9,916 nucleotides of DNA from Candidatus Sulfotelmatobacter sp. (GCA_030151135.1 JASLEQ010000597.1:1-9916); one strand, 5' to 3'; shown: positions 1 to 6,315, counted from the stretch's first letter. Notes: generated from the letters alone by a model not told the origin. A program made the numbers and translations.

Positions 1-1060
1 CCGATCCAAAGCCCTCGTCACGGCTGCGGCGGTACATTTCAGAAAGCGTCTTCACGCCGCGGGCGCGATGACTGTAGCGCACGCCGTCGTAGCGCGCCAG
101 GTTCGATGATGCCTCCGCGGTCGCAATCAGATAGTACGTCGGTATCGCGTACGGAGTATGCGGAAGCGACACGGGCACCACTTCGCATCCCACTTCTTTG
201 AGCTTATCGATCGCGGTCTCTACGGCCTGCCGGACTTCGTCGTCGAGGCCTTCGCCAAAATATTCTTTCGCGACGCCTAGCTTTAGTCCTCGAACCGGTT
301 TGTCGAGTTCCGCAACATAATCGGGGACAGGAACTTCAGCCGAGGTGGAATCCATTGGGTCGCGTCCGGCAATCGTTTGGAGCACGAGAGCCGCATCTTT
401 TACGGTCTTGGTGAGCGGGCCGATGTGATCGAGCGAAGATGCGAATGCGATCAGGCCATAGCGAGAAACTCTGCCATAAGTCGGCATCAGACCGACGACA
501 CCGCAAAACGATGCCGGCTGGCGAATTGATCCCCCCGTATCCGATCCGAGTGTGAACACGGCCAGGTCCGCGGCCACTGCCGCCGCCGATCCGCCGGACG
601 ATCCGCCCGGTACCCGAGTCAGATCGCGCGGATTCCGTACCGGACCGTACGCTGAGTTTTCGTTGGAAGAGCCCATGGCGAACTCGTCGCAGTTCATCTT
701 TCCAAGGACTACCGCGCCCGCCGACTCCAAGCGCGTGACCGCCGTGCAGTCATACGGCGGGATGTATTTCTCGAGGATTTTGGAGCCCGCGGTTGTACGA
801 ACGCCGCGTGTGCTCATCACATCTTTTATTCCGACGGGCACTCCGGCGAGCGGCGGAAGCGGCTTGCCTTCCGCGGCCATGCGATCGATGCGGTCGGCCT
901 GCGCCATCGCACGATCTTTGCAGAGCGTCAGGTACGAGCCGATCTGGCCGTCTTCTTTCTGGATGCGCTCGTAGTGCGCCTCAGCGAGCGCCATCGCCGT
1001 GCTCTTGCGCTCCCGGACCAAACAGCGTGCGGCATCAATCGTAAGTGAAGTCAGATCCAT
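1..1060 (-). CDS. gatA: Glutamyl-tRNA(Gln)/aspartyl-tRNA(Asn) amidotransferase subunit A, C-terminus outside window
   Basis: GatA is the amidase subunit of the GatCAB complex. It hydrolyses glutamine and passes ammonia to GatB, which amidates mischarged Glu-tRNA(Gln) or Asp-tRNA(Asn) in the cytoplasm. I translated the minus strand from the ATG at 1060 and found 353 uninterrupted codons to the window edge; the family is about 480 residues, so roughly a quarter is missing. The amidase-signature Ser-cisSer-Lys triad is complete: Lys79 in GIKD, Ser154 in PGGSSGGS and Ser178 in [11 protein letters not shown], the same numbers as in the well-studied bacterial GatA. Other hallmarks are [16 protein letters not shown] and the [11 protein letters not shown] stretch. 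The start lies 19 bp after the gatC stop, so the two are surely co-transcribed. No strong ribosome binding site precedes it, which suggests translational coupling to gatC. gatB is not in the window. Confidence 0.97.
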   Translation of the reverse strand, partial: MDLTSLTIDAARCLVRERKSTAMALAEAHYERIQKEDGQIGSYLTLCKDRAMAQADRIDRMAAEGKPLPPLAGVPVGIKDVMSTRGVRTTAGSKILEKYIPPYDCTAVTRLESAGAVVLGKMNCDEFAMGSSNENSAYGPVRNPRDLTRVPGGSSGGSAAAVAADLAVFTLGSDTGGSIRQPASFCGVVGLMPTYGRVSRYGLIAFASSLDHIGPLTKTVKDAALVLQTIAGRDPMDSTSAEVPVPDYVAELDKPVRGLKLGVAKEYFGEGLDDEVRQAVETAIDKLKEVGCEVVPVSLPHTPYAIPTYYLIATAEASSNLARYDGVRYSHRARGVKTLSEMYRRSRDEGFGS

Positions 1061-1079
1061 TCGGCTTGCAGAGACATCA

Positions 1080-1418
1080 TCAGCGTTCGATCACTTTGGG
1101 AACTCGGAAGAAATCTTCATCGGCATCGGGAGCGTTCGCGAGCGCTTCGTCGTGCGGAAGCGATTTCCGCAAACCTTCGACGACGTCTTCGCGGTTCGCG
1201 TATGCAAAGCGTTCGCTTCCCTGTTTGGCCTGGTCCACGCCGTAACGGTCTGACACCTGTGCCATTGCTGGAACATTGGACGTATCCAATTCATTCAGGC
1301 GGTCGACGTAATCGAGGATGGAGTTCAGATCGCGCAGCATTCCCGTGCGCTCTTCGGCCGTCAAATCCAGGTTCGCGAGATCTGCAACATACGCGACATC
1401 TTTCTCGGTGACTTTCAT
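1080..1418 (-). CDS. gatC: Glutamyl-tRNA(Gln)/aspartyl-tRNA(Asn) amidotransferase subunit C
   Basis: This is the small subunit that wraps around GatA and GatB and stabilises the amidotransferase. The 112-residue product opens with [20 protein letters not shown], the standard GatC N-terminus, followed by an amphipathic helix (about residues 20-45, ending near [16 protein letters not shown]). It closes with the typical [11 protein letters not shown] tail, where the aromatic and proline residues contact GatA. The family is usually 95-100 residues; the slight excess is in the linker around residues 55-95. The ATG at 1418 lies 9 bp after the stop of the DciA-like gene and 19 bp before gatA, so the three form a compact transcription unit. 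No clear Shine-Dalgarno sequence is visible. Identification is firm from sequence plus the adjacent gatA. Confidence 0.95.
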   Translation of the reverse strand: MKVTEKDVAYVADLANLDLTAEERTGMLRDLNSILDYVDRLNELDTSNVPAMAQVSDRYGVDQAKQGSERFAYANREDVVEGLRKSLPHDEALANAPDADEDFFRVPKVIER

Positions 1419-1427
1419 TGGAAGATG

Positions 1428-1760
1428 CTAGCGAGGACCTTTCTCGGAATCGTTGGCCGGAATGACGATGAATTCGATCTTTCGCACGGGCTCGGCGGTG
1501 TAGCGATTGATGGAGGCCAAATAACGCGGGGCGAGCGAGAGCAACCCGGAGCGCCATCCCGCGTCGGAAACGCCTATTTGAAGGATGCCGTCGGAAAAAC
1601 CCAACGCCCGGGTACGTTCCGCAACTGCCGAGCCGCAGACCACCGGCCAAGCCAACAGCGGCCCTTGTCCAACAGGCACCTGCCGCAAGGAGCGGGCAAC
1701 AATCTTCTCGAGATCTCCGCCAACCGATTCCAAAATCAAGCTCCAGCCATCACCCGGCAA
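1428..1760 (-). CDS. DUF721 / DciA-like protein, possible replicative helicase loader
   Basis: A 110-residue protein matching the DUF721 pattern. A tryptophan-led strand (LLAWPVVCGSAVAERTRALG, about residues 35-54) is followed by DGILQIGVSDAGWRSGLLSL, then a helix reaching the LASINRY region and a final EFIVIP strand. DciA proteins of this family load or stimulate the replicative helicase DnaB in bacteria without DnaC or DnaI; whether this copy does so is inference. No ATG fits. The frame is open only from a TAA near 1773. The longest start is TTG at 1760, without a ribosome binding site. A second TTG at 1733 has GGAG about 6 nt upstream and may be the real start, giving about 101 residues. 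Its stop is 9 bp from gatC, so it belongs to that operon, and it follows the nucleotidyltransferase gene by 94 bp. Confidence 0.75.
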   Translation of the reverse strand: MPGDGWSLILESVGGDLEKIVARSLRQVPVGQGPLLAWPVVCGSAVAERTRALGFSDGILQIGVSDAGWRSGLLSLAPRYLASINRYTAEPVRKIEFIVIPANDSEKGPR

Positions 1761-1854
1761 ACGAGAATTTCGATTTTAGCACCTGCGAAATCATCCACAT
1801 CTAACGGCAATAAGGCTCACGACGGAAACCTGATCTTGTTCGCCGTACGCCACA

Positions 1855-3201
1855 TCATGCTGGAAATTCGCGATAAACGAACTCCAAGGCGGCCTCGCGG
1901 GACGGCAAGCGTCCTTCGAGTTGCGCATCTTCAACGGCATTCAAAATCTCGCGAAATTTCGGGCCGGGCGCGTAACCAGCCACGATCAAATCGTCACCCG
2001 TGACCAGCGGACGAGGGCGAATTTTCTCCGGCGGAATTTCCGCCTGCTTCTGCAGGATAAATTCGTAGGTTCGCAGGTTGCCGTGACTGGCGAGACAGTC
2101 GGCGCGATGCAGTGCCAGATGCTCGTCGAAACAACGCAACCGGAGGAACTTCTTCAGCGTCGATTCCTTCATCTTCATAGCGTCGGCGAAGCGCATGTGA
2201 TTTTCGACCAGCGCAATAATCTGACCGGCGTCGTCATTGGAGAAGCGAAGACTTCGACAGATTTTTTCGGCAATCTTTACTCCCACATCGACGTGACCGT
2301 CGAAACGGATGCGGTCCGGTGCGACACGAAACGTCGCAGGCTTGCCGACATCGTGCAACAGAGCGCCCCAGGCGAGCGTCGCCGGGCACGGCTGCGGCAG
2401 GTAATCGAGAAGCAGCAGCGTGTGCACGAAGACATCGCCTTCGGGATGATATTCCGGCGGTTGCTCGACTCCCTTCATGCGTGCAATATCGGGCAGCACC
2501 TCGCGAAGCAGCCCGCTTTCATCGAGCAACAGCAACGCGCGGCGGGCGTGGCCTTCGGTCAACATGCGGGTGAGTTCGTCGCGGACGCGCTCGCGCGAGA
2601 CAACCCTGATCTGGTCTGCAAATTTCTGAATGGCCGCGAACGTTGCGGGGTCGATCGTGTAGCCGAAACGCGCGGCGAATCGGATTGCCCGCAACATGCG
2701 CAGCTTGTCTTCGGCGAAGCGGCGCTCGGGATCACCGATGGCGCGAACGATGCCCAGCTTTAAATCATCGCGGCCGCCGACGTAGTCGAGGATTTCTCCG
2801 GTGACCGGATCGAGCATCATGCCATTGATGGTGAAATCGCGGCGGGCAACGTCTTCGCGGGGATCCTGGCTGAACCGGACCTCGTCGGGATGGCGTCCGT
2901 CGCTATAGCCGACGTCGCTGCGAAAGGTCGCGACCTCAATGCAGAGCGACTTTCTCTCCGCGCATGGATCCGCTGGAGAATCGGATTCCGGAGCCGGGAC
3001 GAGAACGACGCCGAATTGTTCGCCCACCGCGTAAGTCTGGGGAAAAATCTCCATGACCTGCCGCGGAGTGGCGTCGGTAGCGACGTCGTAATCCTTTGGC
3101 TCGCGATGGAGCAGGAGATCGCGGACGCATCCTCCGGCAAGATAGGCTTCGAACCCATGCTGGCGCAGCGTTTGGATGATCGATTTGGAAAATTCTTTCA
3201 T
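1855..3201 (-). CDS. cca: Class II CCA tRNA nucleotidyltransferase / poly(A) polymerase family protein with HD domain
   Basis: A 448-residue template-independent nucleotidyltransferase, most likely adding or repairing the CCA end of tRNAs. The head domain (about 15-150) has LAGGCVRDLL (21-30), the metal-binding DYD (37-39) and a third carboxylate at Glu89 in CIEVATFR, followed by DGRHPDEVRF and RRDFTINGM (120-128). The RNA-binding region carries GDPERRFAEDKLRMLRAIRF (156-175). A C-terminal HD domain follows, with His260, His283-Asp284 in LLHDVGK, and His303/Asp305. The stretch after the head motif (VGEQFGVVLV) looks more like CCA-adding enzymes than the GRRF signature of E. coli poly(A) polymerase I. 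It could still be a CC- or A-adding enzyme, or a poly(A) polymerase. ATG 3201 fits the family N-terminus; no ribosome binding site is apparent. It precedes the DciA-like gene by 94 bp. Confidence 0.88.
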   Translation of the reverse strand: MKEFSKSIIQTLRQHGFEAYLAGGCVRDLLLHREPKDYDVATDATPRQVMEIFPQTYAVGEQFGVVLVPAPESDSPADPCAERKSLCIEVATFRSDVGYSDGRHPDEVRFSQDPREDVARRDFTINGMMLDPVTGEILDYVGGRDDLKLGIVRAIGDPERRFAEDKLRMLRAIRFAARFGYTIDPATFAAIQKFADQIRVVSRERVRDELTRMLTEGHARRALLLLDESGLLREVLPDIARMKGVEQPPEYHPEGDVFVHTLLLLDYLPQPCPATLAWGALLHDVGKPATFRVAPDRIRFDGHVDVGVKIAEKICRSLRFSNDDAGQIIALVENHMRFADAMKMKESTLKKFLRLRCFDEHLALHRADCLASHGNLRTYEFILQKQAEIPPEKIRPRPLVTGDDLIVAGYAPGPKFREILNAVEDAQLEGRLPSREAALEFVYREFPA

Positions 3202-3289
3202 CGCCGATTTTTATGATAAGGCCGCGCCATGGAGGGTTTTGCCGGATTTGCGACGAGCATGTATGTCAAAAAAATAAGAGCATGTTTCT

Positions 3290-3317
3290 CGCAAAATATT
3301 GCTAAATAAAGACTTGC
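3290..3317 (+). repeat. AT-rich repeat, unit 1 (single)
   Basis: This unit starts with CGCAAAATATT and continues GCTAAATAAAGACTTGC. It shares the CGCAAAATATT head and the A-rich middle with a GACTT tail of the tandem units at 3342-3400 and 3500-3557. It stands alone, 52 bp before the next unit. Confidence 0.75.
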
Positions 3318-3341
3318 CAGCCCGTCGACCGTATCGCGGTG

Positions 3342-3400
3342 CGCAAAATATTGTAAATAAAAGGCTTATACGTAAAATATTCCAAAATAAGGAGTTACAT
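3342..3400 (+). repeat. AT-rich repeat, units 2 and 3 in tandem
   Basis: Two head-to-tail copies with a period of 29 bp start at 3342 (CGCAAAATATTGTAAATAAA) and 3371 (CGTAAAATATTCCAAAATAA). They end in AAGGCTTATA and GGAGTTACAT. The AATATT core and the GG(A)CTTA-type tail are kept, while the middle varies. Base composition is sharply lower in GC than the flanking genes. Confidence 0.85.
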
Positions 3401-3420
3401 TGATAATCCAGACCTCAGTC

Positions 3421-3433
3421 GGCAAAAATATTT
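3421..3433 (+). repeat. Fragment of the AT-rich repeat
   Basis: GGCAAAAATATTT resembles the head of the units (GCAAAATATT) with one extra A, but the AAGGACTTA tail is missing. It lies between the two tandem pairs and may be a decayed copy. Confidence 0.4.
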
Positions 3434-3499
3434 TCGCGATCTTTTTCTTAAACTACTGATTCCAAATGGTTTATTGGATCAGGCTCTCGGGGAATGCCT

Positions 3500-3557
3500 C
3501 GCAAAATATTGTGAAAGAAGGACTTACACGCAAAATATTCCATTATAAGGACTTAGC
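3500..3557 (+). repeat. AT-rich repeat, units 4 and 5 in tandem
   Basis: A second tandem pair, again with a period of exactly 29 bp, starts at 3500 (CGCAAAATATTGTGAAAGAA) and 3529 (CGCAAAATATTCCATTATAA). Both end in GGACTTA followed by C or G. The first member of each pair carries TTGTRAA after the core and the second carries TTCCAWWATAA. The pair as a whole therefore looks like the duplicated unit, about 158 bp from the pair at 3342. Confidence 0.85.
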
Positions 3558-3693
3558 TCGCGTATGTTTTGGCGGGCAAATTCCATCGTCAGACGACGCG
3601 TTGGAATGATTGCGGTGCACTTCGCACGGTTTCTATTGTGCGCTTTTGGTACTGAGGGTCAAGGTCAGATGTCACACGGCTTGGGACGAAGCT

Positions 3694-3736
3694 GTGGAAA
3701 AGACGACGCGGGGGCGCTGAAAGCGCCGCTCTCCAC
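3694..3736. repeat. GC-rich hairpin in the cca-tsaD gap
   Basis: A perfect 6-bp stem GGCGCT/AGCGCC (3713-3718 with 3722-3727) closes a GAA loop. It sits inside an outer 5-bp pair GTGGA/TCCAC (3694-3698 with 3732-3736). No T-run follows, so it is not a classic terminator. From memory, such GGCGCTGAAAGCGCC modules recur in acidobacterial spacers, so it may be a dispersed repeat. Confidence 0.5.
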
Positions 3737-3759
3737 GGTGGTGACGACAGGTGGACGTT

Positions 3760-3792
3760 ACCCCAGTGTCAGTGAGGGGTGAGCCGCACCCC
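3760..3792. repeat. Two mutually exclusive hairpins
   Basis: GGGGT at 3776-3780 can pair upstream with ACCCC (3760-3764). Alternatively, GGGGTG at 3776-3781 can pair downstream with CACCCC (3787-3792) around a 5-nt AGCCG loop. The two stems share the same G-run and cannot form together. No T-run follows. It lies about 190 bp upstream of tsaD, and function is unknown. Confidence 0.4.
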
Positions 3793-3846
3793 CTTGAGTG
3801 TGGGGAAGAATGCCTTGAGGGTTCTGCTTTGACGGACGTGGGGTAG

Positions 3847-3874
3847 GGATCCTTCGACTGATTAGGATGACAGG
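3847..3874. repeat. Possible dispersed intergenic element
   Basis: The segment begins GGATCCTTCGACTGATTAGG and ends ATGACAGG. It carries an inverted ATCCT/AGGAT (3849-3853 and 3864-3868) and resembles an interspersed CCTTCGACT-AGGATGACA element I recall from acidobacterial and other soil bacterial genomes. Only one copy is in the window, so this rests on memory. Confidence 0.35.
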
Positions 3875-3965
3875 GCGCTATAAGGAGAAAGAGACTTTCA
3901 CGACCGACGCCTTTTCGGCACTTAGACGTGTCTTGCTTTTGAAAACAGGTTTCCTCTTGCTTCAA

Positions 3966-3971
3966 TAGAAT
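3966..3971 (+). promoter_or_regulatory. Possible -10 box placing transcription start at the tsaD start codon
   Basis: TAGAAT sits 6 bp before the tsaD ATG at 3978, and there is no Shine-Dalgarno sequence ahead of that ATG. If this box is used, the tsaD mRNA would be leaderless. No good -35 lies at the right distance; TTGAAA at 3939 is 21 bp away. The call is weak. Confidence 0.3.
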
Positions 3972-3977
3972 GGCTCT

Positions 3978-5138
3978 ATGGCGGACGCTTACATTTTGGG
4001 GATTGAGAGTTCTTGCGACGAGACGGCGGCTGCGGTGGTGCGGTCGGGGGAGCAACTCGTGTCGAACGTGGTGGCCTCGCAGATCGCGACGCATCAGCCT
4101 TATGGCGGAGTGGTCCCTGAACTGGCATCGCGGGAACACCTGCGGGCGATTGTGCCCGTGGTGCGGCAGGCCCTGGCGGAGGCGAAACATACGTACGAAT
4201 CGGTCGACGCCATCGCTGTGACGCAGGGCCCTGGGCTGGCTGGAGCCCTACTGGTTGGCATCACCTATGCGAAGGCGCTGGCGTTTGCGCTGGAGAAGCC
4301 GCTGATTGCGGTGAACCATCTGGAAGGACACATTCACGCGGTGCTGCTGGAGGAGCGGCAAAAGGGGAACCATGAAGTCCGCTTCCCTGTTCTGGCGCTG
4401 GTTGTGTCGGGCGGGCACACGCATCTGTATCTCGCTTCGCAAAAAAGCGAGGCGTGGACCTACGAGAATATCGGGCACACGCGCGATGACGCGGCGGGCG
4501 AGGCCTTTGACAAAGTGGCAAAGCTGCTGGGGCTCGGATATCCGGGTGGGCCGGTGATTGATCGACTGTCGACGCATGGAGATCCCCACGCGGTAAAGTT
4601 TGCTTCGGCACAGATCAAGCATCGGGACCGGCGGGGAAGACAGGACAACAAAGCGGTCGATCCTGCGGATGGGCGGCCGCGATTCGACTTCTCGTATAGC
4701 GGAATCAAGACGGCGATCCTGCGCTATGTGGAAGCCAACCAGATGCAAGAAAGCGTGGAAGCGCGTCGCAAAGGATTGGCCAGCATCAGCAAACCGAAGC
4801 TGGAGGATTATCTGGCGCATTGCGACAGGCGGACGCTGGATCTGGTGGCATCGTTCCAGCGCGCGGTAGTGCAGGACCTGGTTCGAAGGACCCTGGAAGC
4901 AGCCGAGGCCTATCACGTAGCGACGCTTTTCGTGACGGGCGGGGTGGCAGCAAACCAGGAACTGCGACAGACATTCGAACGGGAAGGCGGGAAGCAGGGA
5001 TTGCCGGTGTTTTTTCCGTCGCGTCCTTTGTCGACCGACAATGCGGCGATGATTGCGGCGGCCGCCTATCCGAAATTTCTGGCGAAGGATTTTGCCGCAA
5101 TGGACTTTTCGGCGGAAGCCGGGATGGTGTTGCGGTAA
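3978..5138 (+). CDS. tsaD: tRNA N6-adenosine threonylcarbamoyltransferase TsaD
   Basis: TsaD (Kae1/Qri7/YgjD family) transfers the threonylcarbamoyl group to A37 of ANN-decoding tRNAs, together with TsaB and TsaE, giving t6A. The ASKHA-fold N-terminus ILGIESSCDETAAAVV is intact. PYGGVVPELASREH (41-54) and QGPGLAGALLVG (83-94) follow. The metal-binding histidines are His114 and His118 in NHLEGHIHA, and Asp354 lies in STDNAAM. The nucleotide-binding SGGHTH (144-149), DDAAGEAFDKVAKLLGLGYP (170-189) and FVTGGVAANQ (318-327) are also present. At 386 residues it is about 40 longer than most bacterial TsaD. The excess lies in a basic insert around 211-234, before DFSYSGIKTA, and in a second charged stretch around 254-280. 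An ATG at 3970 is out of frame. The partner genes are not in the window. Confidence 0.96.
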   Translation: MADAYILGIESSCDETAAAVVRSGEQLVSNVVASQIATHQPYGGVVPELASREHLRAIVPVVRQALAEAKHTYESVDAIAVTQGPGLAGALLVGITYAKALAFALEKPLIAVNHLEGHIHAVLLEERQKGNHEVRFPVLALVVSGGHTHLYLASQKSEAWTYENIGHTRDDAAGEAFDKVAKLLGLGYPGGPVIDRLSTHGDPHAVKFASAQIKHRDRRGRQDNKAVDPADGRPRFDFSYSGIKTAILRYVEANQMQESVEARRKGLASISKPKLEDYLAHCDRRTLDLVASFQRAVVQDLVRRTLEAAEAYHVATLFVTGGVAANQELRQTFEREGGKQGLPVFFPSRPLSTDNAAMIAAAAYPKFLAKDFAAMDFSAEAGMVLR

Positions 5139-5147
5139 TTCCTGCGC

Positions 5148-5164
5148 GCGCCTGTTCCAGGCGT
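5148..5164 (+). terminator. Weak hairpin after tsaD
   Basis: CGCCTG (5149-5154) and CAGGCG (5158-5163) form a perfect 6-bp stem with a TTC loop, extended by a G-U pair, starting 10 bp after the tsaD stop. There is no T-run, so intrinsic termination is doubtful. The rest of the 155-bp gap to the convergent receiver gene shows nothing recognisable. Confidence 0.35.
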
Positions 5165-5293
5165 TGCGTGGCGCTGCCCGATTCACAGCCGAGCGGAGTC
5201 GTACCCGCCCAAACCAGTTCTGGCAATGTCCTCATCCCCCAAAGCCTTGCGATCAGGGTAGAGATGCTTCGACGGCACTCAGCATGCAGAACG

Positions 5294-5683
5294 TTATTTG
5301 CCTGCGGATTGGCTGTGAGCGAGGTTTCCGCCTAGCGCGGCGAGAGCTTTTTCTAATTGCTCGTCGACATCGATGTCTTTGGAGACGGAAAAATTGGCGC
5401 GCTTGTCGCCTTCGAGAAGACCGCTGGCGCGTCCAGTTACGACGATGATGGGGACGGCGGCGGTTTCGGGCTTGCTCTTGAGGACGGTGATGAATTCGCT
5501 GCCGGTCATGCGCGGCATTTGCATGTCGGTGACGATGAGGTCGGGTTGCACGCGGGCGACGACTTCAAGGGCCTCCCTGCCGTTTGTGGCGGTTTCGACG
5601 ATAAATCCGCGCTGCTCCAGGAAGCGGCAGACGGTAAAGCGAATCAGCATGGAATCGTCGACGACCAGGGCAACTTTGGGCAT
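5294..5683 (-). CDS. Stand-alone response regulator receiver domain
   Basis: A 129-residue CheY-like protein with a complete receiver domain and no output domain. The expected phosphorelay residues are all present: the acidic pair Asp9-Asp10 in LVVDDS, the phospho-acceptor Asp53 in LIVTDMQMPRMTG, Thr83 in PIIVVTG, and Lys102 in FSVSKDID. The ATG at 5683 was chosen because it starts MPKVALVVDDS directly at the first beta strand. The frame stays open to 5785, but those 34 extra residues look non-coding. Such proteins relay phosphate or act by protein contact in chemotaxis, motility or stress circuits. No kinase lies nearby, so the partner is unknown. It converges on tsaD and lies 113 bp downstream of the small zinc-ribbon gene on the same strand, so the two may share a transcript. 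No good promoter is visible directly ahead of it. Confidence 0.92.
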   Translation of the reverse strand: MPKVALVVDDSMLIRFTVCRFLEQRGFIVETATNGREALEVVARVQPDLIVTDMQMPRMTGSEFITVLKSKPETAAVPIIVVTGRASGLLEGDKRANFSVSKDIDVDEQLEKALAALGGNLAHSQSAGK

Positions 5684-5796
5684 AGGGCAATGAGGGGAAT
5701 GAACCGACACTTCTCCCGCCCGCACATTAGCAGCGGAATGCCGGGCGACCAAGGGGAAAGCCGGGGGGCGAATTACGAAGGTCACACCGCGAGCGT

Positions 5797-5988
5797 TTAC
5801 GAATCGGTGTCGTCGGTATGCTCTTCGATATTCATATCTTTGAATTCGCTGGATTCAAAGATCTCGCCGCATTCTTTGCACTCGACGAATTCGGCGTCTT
5901 CATCGCGGCTGACAATTTGCACGCGAGGATGCTTGCAGGGCTGCTTCATACTTGCACTTTGCGGAGGCGCTGGCGACTTGGAACTCAT
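5797..5988 (-). CDS. Small putative zinc-ribbon protein, unknown function
   Basis: A 63-residue acidic protein. A short Ser/Pro-rich N-terminus is followed by a likely metal-binding core: Cys18-x-His20 (PCKHP) and, 16 residues on, Cys37-x2-Cys40 (VECKECGEIFES). The tail is rich in Asp and Glu. One C-x-H plus one C-x2-C could bind a single zinc ion. I do not recognise a named family. The frame extends upstream to a GTG at 6081. The ATG at 5988 is preferred because a strong promoter at 6050-6077 would start transcription near 6043, inside the longer frame, and because the extra N-terminal residues look unstructured. It is transcribed away from the isc operon, with about 250 bp between the two promoters and coding starts, which hints at a redox or metal-linked role; this is only inference. 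It may be co-transcribed with the receiver-domain gene downstream. Confidence 0.7.
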   Translation of the reverse strand: MSSKSPAPPQSASMKQPCKHPRVQIVSRDEDAEFVECKECGEIFESSEFKDMNIEEHTDDTDS

Positions 5989-6049
5989 GGCTGCGGAATA
6001 GATTCGAAGGGTGGCTGAAGGGTAGACGTATTCACTGGAATTTCCCGGT

Positions 6050-6077
6050 ATTTTAAAACGGGTTTTGGGCTTGTCAA
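6050..6077 (-). promoter_or_regulatory. Sigma70-type promoter for the small zinc-ribbon gene
   Basis: On the minus strand, a perfect TTGACA (-35, 6072-6077) is followed after 16 bp by TAAAAT (-10, 6050-6055). Transcription would start near 6043 and leave a leader of about 55 nt before the ATG at 5988. It is the best promoter match in the window. Confidence 0.65.
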
Positions 6078-6236
6078 GCACCTAACAGGACTCTGTCGTA
6101 AATTCGTAATACGCCAGGGCCGGATGATGCGCAAATTGGGATACCGAATGGCGACGAATTTTGTCGGATACCCATAAGCCATTCAGACGGTGGAATTTAC
6201 CATTCGATCCGCGATTTCCCCGTTCCCTGCCTCGAC

Positions 6237-6266
6237 TTGCCTTCGTGGAACTGCGTGCCGTAGAAT
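6237..6266 (+). promoter_or_regulatory. Candidate isc operon promoter
   Basis: TTGCCT (-35, 6237-6242), an 18-bp spacer and TAGAAT (-10, 6261-6266) predict a start near 6273. That is at the left edge of the inverted half-site array, so a bound regulator would block initiation or elongation. An alternative -10 is TATAAG at 6304-6309, inside the palindrome. Confidence 0.45.
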
Positions 6267-6270
6267 TAAG

Positions 6271-6315
6271 TACGACAAAAAAGGTCGGAGTTTTATCCGA
6301 CCGTATAAGTCGGAT
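6271..6315. promoter_or_regulatory. Array of four alternating half-sites, probable IscR/Rrf2 operator
   Basis: TACGAC (6271), GTCGGA (6284), TCCGAC (6296) and GTCGGA (6309) alternate in orientation with start-to-start steps of 13, 12 and 13 bp. The last two form a perfect palindrome, ATCCGAC/GTCGGAT (6295-6301 and 6309-6315), with a 7-bp spacer. The middle two form GGTCGGA/TCCGACC (6283-6289 and 6296-6302) around 6 bp, which could also fold as an RNA hairpin. The 13-bp distance between CC and GG in the right palindrome equals that in E. coli type 2 IscR sites. The position, just after the likely promoter and 20 bp before iscR, fits autoregulation. Confidence 0.65.

Larger units (their letters stand above)
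3202..3977. other. 776-bp gene-free region between divergent cca and tsaD
   Basis: I see no convincing gene in this gap; the short frames have no recognisable domain, ribosome binding site or coding bias. It is a mosaic. About 3245-3560 is AT-rich with repeated CGCAAAATATT/AAGGACTTA units. About 3660-3875 is GC-rich and contains several short perfect hairpins. The last 100 bp before tsaD holds its likely promoter. An 8-bp direct repeat GAGCATGT (3255-3262 and 3278-3285) flanks a short A-rich tract at the left edge. Both cca and tsaD must be transcribed out of this region. Confidence 0.8.

Noticed and set aside
1921..2763. Long plus-strand open frame of 280 codons
   Set aside because: It is antisense to the well-supported nucleotidyltransferase gene, has no recognisable domain, and such frames are common opposite GC-rich genes.
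3255..3285. GAGCATGT direct repeat as a transposon target duplication
   Set aside because: Only 15 bp of A-rich DNA lies between the copies, with no inverted ends or transposase.
3290..3557. CRISPR array
   Set aside because: Units abut directly in pairs without unique spacers of constant length, differ from each other, and no cas gene is near.
3564..3782. Possible 72-residue small gene in the gap
   Set aside because: It has no ribosome binding site, spans the hairpin repeats and has no recognisable motif.
4248..5186. Long minus-strand open frame of 312 codons
   Set aside because: It lies opposite tsaD, is very rich in Arg, His and Gln, and shows no domain; it is a shadow of tsaD.
5684..5785. 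34-residue N-terminal extension of the receiver protein
   Set aside because: The receiver fold starts at MPKVALVVDDS; the extension has no domain character.
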